This document shows, piece by piece, positions 1 through 5,662 of a stretch of DNA of 6,660 nucleotides (positions are counted from its first letter, which is position 1; every line of letters starts with the position of its first letter). The stretch covers positions 1 through 6,660 of the forward strand of contig DAOUPU010000142.1 of the NCBI GenBank assembly GCA_030625995.1, given 5' to 3'. The stretch is from Flavobacteriaceae bacterium (GTDB lineage: Bacteria > Bacteroidota > Bacteroidia > Flavobacteriales > Flavobacteriaceae). The notes beneath the pieces were generated by a model that had not been told where the DNA came from, ran no database searches, and was given only the letters and a program-made list of their open reading frames with translations. Position numbers and translations under genes: made by a program.

Positions 1-876
1 ATTATCCTGAAATTGTTCAATAGCATTAAATCTAAAATTCTGTGATTTATTGGAATGGATTAAGTTGATTTCCTCTCCAAATTCTTCATTCAAATGTTCA
101 AAAAGTCTATCGGCTATACGTTTGTTCTTTACAAATACTAATACCTTTTCAAAGGTTTTGTCTTTTAATAAAACTTTTAAAAAATTAACTTTGGTAGTGT
201 AGTTGGGGATAGGGTAGCCTTTTTGAATAATTTTTTCTAGTGGAGTGCCAACTGGTACTATTTCAATCTTTATTGGATTTTTGAAAAAACTCTTAATTAT
301 TATTTCAACATCCTCTGTTAGGGTCGCAGAGAACAGAATATTTTGTCTTTTCTTAGGAAGAATATCCAGAATATTGAGTAATTGAGGTCTAAAGCCAATG
401 AATAACATTTCATCCACTTCATCAATAACCAATTTTTGAATGGAACTTAAGCGTAAAACTCCGGATACTGCTAAATCAAACAACCTGCCGGGAGTTGCAA
501 CTAAAATATCCAGGCCTTCATTTATAGTTTGTTTTTGATTGTTGATGTTAACCCCTCCATAAACACCTTCTGCTCTTATGTTTTGATAGCTGGTTAAGCT
601 CCTTACTGCTTCTACAACCTGTACAACCAATTCACGGGTTGGAACCAATATAAGGGCACGAGGTTGTATTTGATCGGAGTATGGTAAGAGTTTTAAAATA
701 GGTAATAGATATGCAAAAGTTTTGCCGGTTCCTGTTTGTGCTAATCCAACCATATCACGACCTGATAATATTACAGGTAGCGCTTTTATTTGAATGGGAG
801 TTGGCTTATCAAAGCCAAGATCATTTAAAGCTTTTAATTGTGATTTGTGAATCTTTAGATCTTCAAAGGATTTCAT
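1..876 (-). CDS. DEAD-box ATP-dependent RNA helicase, N-terminal part, cut by the left edge
   Basis: This is a cytoplasmic superfamily 2 RNA helicase that unwinds or remodels RNA using ATP, typically in ribosome assembly or mRNA turnover. Translation from the ATG at 876-874 gives 292 codons with no stop before the window edge. The start is chosen because the product begins SFEDL, as is usual for the family. Visible motifs are the Q motif (GFDKPTPIQ, residues 21-29), motif I AQTGTGKT (46-53), Ia PTREL (79-83), GG (107-108), Ib TPGR (128-131), motif II DEVD (152-155), motif III SAT (183-185) and motif IV around LVFVKNK (246-252). The first RecA-like domain is complete. The second is cut, so motifs V and VI and any C-terminal extension are not visible. 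Motif II reads DEVD rather than DEAD. It is transcribed divergently from the DUF2975 gene. Family is certain; subfamily (RhlE, DeaD or CshA type) cannot be decided. Confidence 0.95.
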   Translation of the reverse strand, partial: MKSFEDLKIHKSQLKALNDLGFDKPTPIQIKALPVILSGRDMVGLAQTGTGKTFAYLLPILKLLPYSDQIQPRALILVPTRELVVQVVEAVRSLTSYQNIRAEGVYGGVNINNQKQTINEGLDILVATPGRLFDLAVSGVLRLSSIQKLVIDEVDEMLFIGFRPQLLNILDILPKKRQNILFSATLTEDVEIIIKSFFKNPIKIEIVPVGTPLEKIIQKGYPIPNYTTKVNFLKVLLKDKTFEKVLVFVKNKRIADRLFEHLNEEFGEEINLIHSNKSQNFRFNAIEQFQDN

Positions 877-896
877 ATTGCTTGTTTAATTAAGAA

Positions 897-904
897 CAAA
901 ACTA
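897..904 (-). promoter_or_regulatory. Possible -7 box of the helicase gene
   Basis: On the minus strand the bases read TAGTTTTG, a full match to the Bacteroidota -7 consensus TAnnTTTG, ending 20 bases upstream of the helicase ATG. No TTG lies at the usual 17-23 base distance upstream; the nearest is about 31 bases away. The -33 element is therefore weak or absent and the call is tentative. Confidence 0.3.
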
Positions 905-922
905 ATACTACTTATATAAATT

Positions 923-953
923 TTGCCTAAAGAATCAAATATTTCTATTTTTT
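923..953 (+). promoter_or_regulatory. Possible promoter of the DUF2975-HTH operon
   Basis: TTG at 923-925 is followed after 20 bases by TATTTTTT at 946-953. The latter matches the Bacteroidota -7 consensus TAnnTTTG at all fixed positions except the last G. The -7 box ends 36 bases before the ATG at 990. The region is very T-rich, so a chance match is possible. It lacks the TTATCG and CAATAA elements seen at the two downstream promoters. Confidence 0.35.
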
Positions 954-989
954 TCTTAATATTACATGTTCTACAATTAATTTAACACC

Positions 990-1613
990 ATGGAGAATTA
1001 TAAAATATTAAAGATTACCAAAACTATTCTAAATATATTTTGGTATCTGCAACTCGCAGTTATTGCAAGTATCATTTTAATAGGCTTGTTTTTGTTATTT
1101 GATGTTGATTTTATTGATTTAAATAGGTTAAATGGTTTTAAAATACACTTTTCAAAAATTATTTTCTCTGACCCGTTGGTATTTAATGGGAAGAATTATG
1201 ATTTTTCACTGACTAATGGAGAGGGAAGACTTCATATCAATGATCTAGATCAAAAGTTTGTGTATTTAAGAATGTTGGGTGCATTGATCGATTCCATTAT
1301 TTATTTAATGATAATCCATTTTTTACGTAAAATATTTAAAAGTCTGACCGAGAACAAATATTTTGTTTCCTCTAATGGAATTTATATAAAAAAAATTGCA
1401 CTATCTATAATTTTTCTAGCTATTGTACCGGAAGTGATTTATTACCTTACAGATCGATGGATTATCAGTACGATTGAGTTAAAAGATGTCATTTTTAAGA
1501 ATGAATTTAATTTTGAATATCAAACAATCTTATTGGGCTTACTTGTTTTTGTAATTAGCATTGTATTTTTAAGAGGAATTGAATTAAAAGAAGATCAAGA
1601 ATTAACAATTTAA
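990..1613 (+). CDS. DUF2975 family four-helix membrane protein (YoaS-like)
   Basis: This is a 207-residue inner-membrane protein of unknown biochemical function. Four hydrophobic segments lie at about residues 14-37, 94-112, 134-153 and 178-195. A polar, probably extracytoplasmic loop of some 55 residues separates the first two. The C-terminal tail LRGIELKEDQELTI is the typical ending of DUF2975 proteins. The segment after the second helix (FLRKIFKSLTENKYFV) also fits the family pattern of a basic stretch before a short F-V motif. Known members are often encoded next to a small YozG-like HTH regulator, as in the Bacillus yoaS-yozG arrangement. Here such a regulator follows after only 28 bases, so the two are probably cotranscribed and functionally linked. 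A membrane-sensor role that controls the regulator is inference. Family assignment is from remembered sequence patterns. Confidence 0.8.
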   Translation: MENYKILKITKTILNIFWYLQLAVIASIILIGLFLLFDVDFIDLNRLNGFKIHFSKIIFSDPLVFNGKNYDFSLTNGEGRLHINDLDQKFVYLRMLGALIDSIIYLMIIHFLRKIFKSLTENKYFVSSNGIYIKKIALSIIFLAIVPEVIYYLTDRWIISTIELKDVIFKNEFNFEYQTILLGLLVFVISIVFLRGIELKEDQELTI

Positions 1614-1641
1614 TGCGGATGAATTAATAAAGATTGCCTAA

Positions 1642-1854
1642 ATGCCAATTATTACAAATTTAGACGTTGTATTAGCCAAGCGTAAGATGTCCTTAACGGA
1701 TCTATCCGAGCGTGTCGGAATAACTATAGCCAATCTTTCCATCTTAAAAAGCGGAAAAGCAAGAGCAATTCGGTTTTCAACTTTAGAGCTTATTTGTAAA
1801 GAATTGGATTGCCAGCCCGGTGATATTTTTGAATTCGATCCAAAGGATAAATAA
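1642..1854 (+). CDS. Small XRE/Cro-type HTH transcriptional regulator, YozG-like (copy 1)
   Basis: This 70-residue protein is almost entirely one Cro/C1-type helix-turn-helix domain. The HTH core runs from about residue 16 (MSLTDLSERVGIT) through the recognition region IANLSILKSGKARAIRF to LELICKELDCQPGDIFEF near the C terminus. The CQPGD ending is typical of YozG-like regulators. It has no sensor or oligomerisation domain, so signal input probably comes from a partner, with the adjacent DUF2975 protein the obvious candidate. It follows that gene by 28 bases with no promoter visible between, so it is probably the second gene of an operon. A second regulator (1981-2202) matches it at 55 of the first 63 residues. 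The ORF on the opposite strand here is a shadow. Binding site and targets are unknown. Confidence 0.88.
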   Translation: MPIITNLDVVLAKRKMSLTDLSERVGITIANLSILKSGKARAIRFSTLELICKELDCQPGDIFEFDPKDK

Positions 1855-1882
1855 GAATTACCTTCCATATAAAGAACATATT

Positions 1883-1936
1883 TTATCGTTTTTCAATAAA
1901 TAATAGTTGTATATCAATAATATTTTTATATTTTTG
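1883..1936 (+). promoter_or_regulatory. Promoter of the second HTH gene with upstream operator-like elements
   Basis: TTG at 1907-1909 and TATTTTTG at 1929-1936 are separated by 19 bases, a full match to the Bacteroidota promoter consensus (TTG, 17-23 bases, TAnnTTTG). The ATG of the second HTH gene lies 44 bases downstream. Upstream are TTATCG (1883-1888) and CAATAA (1894-1899), and within the spacer CAATAAT (1915-1921). The same elements occur at the same distances in the M1 peptidase promoter at 2247-2300. Promoter status is well supported by consensus; an operator function is inferred. Confidence 0.7.
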
Positions 1937-1940
1937 TCCT

Positions 1941-1962
1941 ATTATGTTCAAAAAGGCATAAT
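1941..1962. promoter_or_regulatory. Short inverted repeat at the predicted transcription start of the second HTH gene
   Basis: ATTATG at 1941-1946 and CATAAT at 1957-1962 form a perfect six-base inverted repeat with a ten-base spacer. It begins four bases after the -7 box, so it covers the expected transcription start. Its position suits an autoregulatory operator or a small 5'-UTR hairpin. Six AT-rich bases can pair by chance in such DNA, so support is modest. Confidence 0.3.
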
Positions 1963-1980
1963 GAATATTATTATTATTTT

Positions 1981-2202
1981 ATGCCAATAATCACCAATTT
2001 AGATGTCATTCTAGCGCAACGAAAAATGTCGTTAACTGAACTGTCAGAGCGCGTTGGAATAACAATCGCAAATTTATCCATTTTAAAAAGTGGTAAGGCA
2101 AAGGCTATAAGATTTTCAACACTTGAATTAATATGTGAAGAGCTTAACTGTCAGCCAAGTGATTTATTTGCCTATGAAGCAAATGTAAAAAAGGTAATTT
2201 GA
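1981..2202 (+). CDS. Small XRE/Cro-type HTH transcriptional regulator, YozG-like (copy 2)
   Basis: This 73-residue protein is a single Cro/C1-type HTH domain, closely similar to the product of 1642-1854. The first 63 residues differ at only eight positions (10, 13, 20, 41, 53, 56, 60 and 62). The whole stretch from residue 21 to 40, which includes the predicted recognition region, is identical. The C-terminal tail differs and ends with a basic KKVI. At DNA level the copies are far apart: of 55 codons with the same amino acid, 35 differ by synonymous changes. Unlike copy 1 it has its own strong consensus promoter and is not directly behind a DUF2975 gene. The peptidase operon starts 136 bases downstream from a promoter of matching architecture. 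Autoregulation and control of the peptidase genes are inference. Confidence 0.88.
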   Translation: MPIITNLDVILAQRKMSLTELSERVGITIANLSILKSGKAKAIRFSTLELICEELNCQPSDLFAYEANVKKVI

Positions 2203-2244
2203 ATTAACTCCCCTCCTGATATATAATTTTTTTTTAAATTGTTA

Positions 2245-2286
2245 AATTATCGAAAAACAATAATAAAATATTGTTAAACGATAATT
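2245..2286. repeat. Nested palindrome, probable operator overlapping the peptidase promoter
   Basis: Outer arms AATTATCG (2245-2252) and CGATAATT (2279-2286) are perfect eight-base inverted repeats. Inner arms AACAATA (2256-2262) and TATTGTT (2269-2275) are perfect seven-base inverted repeats. Both pairs share the same centre, between 2265 and 2266. The inner right arm contains the -33 TTG of the peptidase promoter, so a protein bound here would be expected to affect polymerase access. Nearby direct repeats are ATTGTTAAA at 2238-2246 and 2270-2278, and TTAAATTAT at 2242-2250 and 2285-2293. It is an unlikely terminator of the upstream HTH gene because the arms are AT-rich, interrupted by A-A mismatches, and no T-run follows. 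Confidence 0.6.
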
Positions 2287-2300
2287 AAATTATATATTTG
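2247..2300 (+). promoter_or_regulatory. Promoter of the exported-peptidase operon
   Basis: TTG at 2271-2273 and TATATTTG at 2293-2300 are separated by 19 bases, a full match to the Bacteroidota consensus. The ATG of the M1-like peptidase follows 38 bases after the -7 box. Upstream TTATCG (2247-2252) and CAATAA (2258-2263), and spacer element CGATAAT (2279-2285), match the second HTH promoter position for position. No Shine-Dalgarno sequence is seen before the ATG, as is common in this phylum. Confidence 0.7.
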
Positions 2301-2338
2301 TCGCTTAGCAATTATTTACATATAAATATTAAAGTACT

Positions 2339-4498
2339 ATGATTAAAAATATAAAGTGGTCGTTTTTACTTTTTGTGATGGCATCTCTTTACTTGTCTGC
2401 GCAAAATGGCAATCAGAATATTATAGCAAATATTGATGTTACCAGTTCAAACATCGAGGTTGTGGATAAGATTGATTTACCAAATAATTTATTAGACTCT
2501 AATTACAGTGCTTATTTTTATTTAAATAAGAACTTAAATGTTGAAAGTGTAGTAGGGGGTAAAATTGTTGAGGTGGAAAATATTGATAAGGATACCAATT
2601 ATTACGTAAAAAAGTATAAGATCACTTTAAAGAAGGCTTCAAAAAATTCTTTTAGTATTTCCTACAAAGGAATTATAAAGGATGAGATAGAGCAATCTGC
2701 TGCAGAATATGCGAGAGGATTTAGTGAGACAAAAGGAATAATTTCTGACAATGGAATTTATCTTGCCGGATCTACTTATTGGTTACCCAAGTTTGAGGGT
2801 GATATTTTGTCAAGTTTTGATCTGGAGGTTAATATAGATAAAGAATGGTCAATCGTATCACAAGGAGATCGTACGAAAAATGAAGTAGAGGGCGATAAGA
2901 AGAAGATAGTTTATCATTCACCGGAACCTATGGATGAAATTTATTTAATAGGGGCAAAGTGGACCGAATATTCGTTAATGTTGGATGAGATTGAAGTTCA
3001 GGCTTTTTTAAGAACGCCTGATAAGGAATTAGCCGATAGATACTTAAACATAACCAGCGGTTATTTAAAAATGTATGAAACATTAATTGGTGAATATCCC
3101 TATACAAAATTTGCTTTGGTTGAAAATTTTTGGGAAACAGGCTACGGTATGCCTTCATTTACATTATTAGGTGAAAAAGTTATCCGTTTTCCATGGATAC
3201 TATATTCATCTTATCCACATGAATTACTGCATAACTACTGGGGGAACGGAGTTTTTGTAGATTATTCAGGAGGAAATTGGTGTGAAGGCATAACAGCCTA
3301 TATGGCCGATCATCTGTTACAAGAGCAAAGAGGAAGTGGTGCAACATACCGACGTACAACTTTGCAAAAATTCACAGATTATGTAAATGAGGAGAATGAC
3401 ATTCCAATCTATCAATTTATCAATCGAAATAATTCGGCGGAAGAAGCAATTGGATATGGCAAAGTTTTAATGATGAACAATATGTTGCGAAATGATCTGG
3501 GAGATGAAGCATTTATAAAAGCATATCAAAAATTTTATAAGGACAATGAATTCACAAAAGCTTCCTTTACCGATATTAAAGAGAGCTTTGAGGAAATTTC
3601 CGGCAAGGACCTGGCACCATTTTTTAATCAGTGGATTGATAGAAAAGGAGCTCCATCTTTAGAAATTTCTGAAGTGAGTTCTAAACATAAAAACAAGCAA
3701 TATCAATTGTCCTTTACTTTAAATCAAATACAAAATGAAGGGGTGTTTTTCTTGAATATTCCGGTGGCAGTTTATTTAGAAAATAATTCAGAAGTCGTTT
3801 GGAAAAATGTTCTGATGAATAAAAAGAATCAAAATTTCAATTTCAATTTTGATCAAAAACCATTGAAGATAGAAATAGATCCTGAATTCAATATCATGCG
3901 TCGATTGGACCGAAAAGAAGTTCCGGCCTCTTTATCTCAGGTTTTTGGAGCAAAAAATTCGACAATTATTATTCCTTCTACCGGAGAACATCAGTCAGCT
4001 TATAAAGAATTGGCCAGTACCTGGAAAGCCACACAAGAAGCTCAGGGTAAAGAAGCTGTGATACTATTAGATTCTGAGATAGAAACTATTCCAACTGATA
4101 AATCGGTATGGGTTATTGGCTTTGAAAATAAATTCAATACTAACGATTTACAAACTTCATACACTTCAGTTTTTAATAATACAACGAATGAACAAATCAG
4201 TGATCTGTCAAAAAACGGATCTTTAGTCTATGCCATACCAAACCCAAATAATTTAGCACAAAGTGTTGGTTTTGTTGGCGCTCAATCTGATCTGGCCATC
4301 AAAGCACTAAGTAGTAAATTATTACACTATGGTAAATATGGTTATTTAGGTTTTGAAGGGGATGAAGCAAAAAATGTTCTTAAAGGATCCTTGCCTGCCT
4401 TAGATTCTCCTTTAAATGTTAGAATCAATGAAGGTGAAATTGTGGCAAAAATTATTCCGCGTAAAGCCTTATATGAATCAAAAAGACAAAAACATTAA
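2339..4498 (+). CDS. Exported M1-like zinc metallopeptidase (aminopeptidase family)
   Basis: This 719-residue protein probably hydrolyses peptides outside the cytoplasm. An N-terminal Sec signal peptide (basic start, hydrophobic core, likely cleavage after LSA at residue 21) has no lipobox cysteine, so the product is periplasmic or secreted. A beta-rich domain occupies about residues 25-220. The gluzincin catalytic domain follows, with zinc motif HELLH at 294-298, third ligand Glu316 in NWCEG, and a likely catalytic tyrosine at 373 in GYGK. Classical M1 enzymes have 18 residues between HEXXH and the glutamate; here there are 17. The classical GAMEN exopeptidase motif is absent and GYGMPS (268-273) lies in the equivalent place. 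A C-terminal region from about 520 to 719 is not recognised. It is the first gene of a probable operon with the PD40 lipoprotein 30 bases downstream. Metallopeptidase assignment is firm; aminopeptidase specificity is not proven. Confidence 0.9.
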   Translation: MIKNIKWSFLLFVMASLYLSAQNGNQNIIANIDVTSSNIEVVDKIDLPNNLLDSNYSAYFYLNKNLNVESVVGGKIVEVENIDKDTNYYVKKYKITLKKASKNSFSISYKGIIKDEIEQSAAEYARGFSETKGIISDNGIYLAGSTYWLPKFEGDILSSFDLEVNIDKEWSIVSQGDRTKNEVEGDKKKIVYHSPEPMDEIYLIGAKWTEYSLMLDEIEVQAFLRTPDKELADRYLNITSGYLKMYETLIGEYPYTKFALVENFWETGYGMPSFTLLGEKVIRFPWILYSSYPHELLHNYWGNGVFVDYSGGNWCEGITAYMADHLLQEQRGSGATYRRTTLQKFTDYVNEENDIPIYQFINRNNSAEEAIGYGKVLMMNNMLRNDLGDEAFIKAYQKFYKDNEFTKASFTDIKESFEEISGKDLAPFFNQWIDRKGAPSLEISEVSSKHKNKQYQLSFTLNQIQNEGVFFLNIPVAVYLENNSEVVWKNVLMNKKNQNFNFNFDQKPLKIEIDPEFNIMRRLDRKEVPASLSQVFGAKNSTIIIPSTGEHQSAYKELASTWKATQEAQGKEAVILLDSEIETIPTDKSVWVIGFENKFNTNDLQTSYTSVFNNTTNEQISDLSKNGSLVYAIPNPNNLAQSVGFVGAQSDLAIKALSSKLLHYGKYGYLGFEGDEAKNVLKGSLPALDSPLNVRINEGEIVAKIIPRKALYESKRQKH

Positions 4499-4528
4499 AA
4501 TAAATTATAAACTTTTAAAATTGTATAA

Positions 4529-5575
4529 ATGAACAAACTATATAAATTTTCAATGGCTATGGGAGTGACTGGCATAGTGTTGACTTCCTGTGTGAATGAT
4601 AAAAAATCTATGGAGACCGAGGTTGAAACAGAAAACATTGCATCTGTTGTTGAAGCAACAGTATCGGAATTACCGATTAAAAACATACCTAGCGTAACTA
4701 ACGGGGCAGAAGCATATTTTTCACCCGATGGTTTAGCGGTTATTTTTAATGGAAAAATGGGAAAAGATACGACACATCAGGTTTATACCGTAAATATTGA
4801 TGGGACTAATTTGAAAAAGATTAACGCGGTTGGAGATGATGCCTGTTCTCATTTTACCCCGGATGGAAAACATTTGATCTGGACATCTACAAAAGATAAT
4901 TTAGACATGCATCGTGGAAATTATTCTGATCCAAAGGATTACCCGCAAGGAGCAGAATTATATATGAGTGACTTAGATGGTGAAAATATTGTTAGATTGA
5001 CAAATAATAAACAATATGATGCGGAAGTTGGTATAAGCCCAAATGGGGAGATCATTTTATTTAGCCGCCAAACGGATGGTATGATCGATCTATGGACCAT
5101 GAACCCTGATGGATCTGATCAAATACAAATTACTTTTACACCCGACTTACAGGAAGGAGGAGCTTTTATTATGGGAGATAATAAAACCATCCTGTACAGA
5201 GCATGGAAGAAATCAGAAGAAGGGCAGGATAAAAAGGATATGCACCTGTTTACAGTAGATGTTGATGGTAAGAATATGAAACAAATTTCTCATAAAAGTG
5301 GTACACATTGGGCGCCGTTTCCAGCACCAGACGGAGAACACTTTGCTTATGTAACAGTATTTCCTCCACATAATTACGAGATCATGTTGCGCAGTTTAAA
5401 AACAGGAGAAGAAAGAAGACTGACTAATAATTCTGCATTTGATGGATTTCCGGCATTTTCACCGGATGGTAAATCTATTTCATTCTCTTCAAGCAGAGGG
5501 AATGAAAAAGGGGATCGCTCCTTAAAATTATATGTAATGGATGTTAGCTCATTGAATTTAGGACCAAAAAATTAA
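4529..5575 (+). CDS. TolB-like PD40 beta-propeller lipoprotein
   Basis: This 348-residue protein is probably anchored to a membrane outside the cytoplasm. The signal peptide ends with the lipobox LTSC, making Cys21 the lipidated residue. A short acidic, low-complexity linker (about residues 22-50) follows. The rest is built from PD40/WD40-like repeats with signatures FSPDG (64-68), FTPDG (109-113), ISPNG (169-173), APDGE (266-270) and FSPDG (310-314). A degenerate repeat near 214-218 suggests about six blades. These repeats resemble those of the TolB C-terminal propeller, but the TolB N-terminal domain is absent, so this is not TolB itself. No enzymatic motif is visible; propellers of this type usually bind proteins or peptides. 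It starts 30 bases after the M1-like peptidase with no promoter between, which implies cotranscription. A role as scaffold or substrate-binding partner of the flanking peptidases is inference. Confidence 0.88.
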   Translation: MNKLYKFSMAMGVTGIVLTSCVNDKKSMETEVETENIASVVEATVSELPIKNIPSVTNGAEAYFSPDGLAVIFNGKMGKDTTHQVYTVNIDGTNLKKINAVGDDACSHFTPDGKHLIWTSTKDNLDMHRGNYSDPKDYPQGAELYMSDLDGENIVRLTNNKQYDAEVGISPNGEIILFSRQTDGMIDLWTMNPDGSDQIQITFTPDLQEGGAFIMGDNKTILYRAWKKSEEGQDKKDMHLFTVDVDGKNMKQISHKSGTHWAPFPAPDGEHFAYVTVFPPHNYEIMLRSLKTGEERRLTNNSAFDGFPAFSPDGKSISFSSSRGNEKGDRSLKLYVMDVSSLNLGPKN

Positions 5576-5589
5576 ATTGCCCTCTTGAG

Positions 5590-5619
5590 CCTGCCTGACG
5601 GTAGGCAGGAGGTGTCAGG
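5590..5619. repeat. GC-rich intergenic hairpin with an alternative pairing
   Basis: CCTGCCT (5590-5596) and AGGCAGG (5603-5609) form a perfect seven-base stem around a six-base loop, GC-rich against AT-rich surroundings. CCTGAC (5594-5599) can instead pair with GTCAGG (5614-5619), which excludes the first stem. No T-run follows, so it is not a standard intrinsic terminator. From memory, palindromes built on CCTGCC/GGCAGG recur between genes in flavobacterial genomes; I could not check this here. It may be a REP-like element or an intercistronic processing or attenuation signal. Confidence 0.55.
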
Positions 5620-5662
5620 GGTGTGTTATTTATTAGTAAGACTTTCCTTAAAACAAGATAAA

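Noticed and set aside
711..893. 60-codon plus-strand ORF inside the helicase region
   Set aside because: It lies opposite the helicase frame, whose motifs are unmistakable, and has no recognisable domain; it is a shadow.
1638..1868. 76-codon minus-strand ORF opposite HTH copy 1
   Set aside because: It mirrors a conserved HTH gene and has no independent support.
1961..1990. Nine-residue upstream ORF (MNIIIILCQ) overlapping the start of HTH copy 2
   Set aside because: The ATG and stop are real, but the ORF is short, very AT-rich and without a visible ribosome signal; a regulatory leader cannot be supported from one sequence.
2203..2240. Possible terminator of HTH copy 2, a run of nine T at 2227-2235
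   Set aside because: No GC-rich stem precedes the T-run, so an intrinsic terminator is not supported.
2928..3158. 76-codon minus-strand ORF inside the peptidase gene
   Set aside because: It overlaps the M1-like catalytic gene on the opposite strand and shows no family features.
4495..4686. 63-codon minus-strand ORF at the start of the PD40 lipoprotein gene
   Set aside because: It is opposite the signal peptide and linker of a well-supported lipoprotein and has no recognisable content.
4529..5575. Assignment of the propeller gene as tolB
   Set aside because: The TolB N-terminal domain is absent, the product is a lipoprotein, and no tol-pal genes lie nearby.
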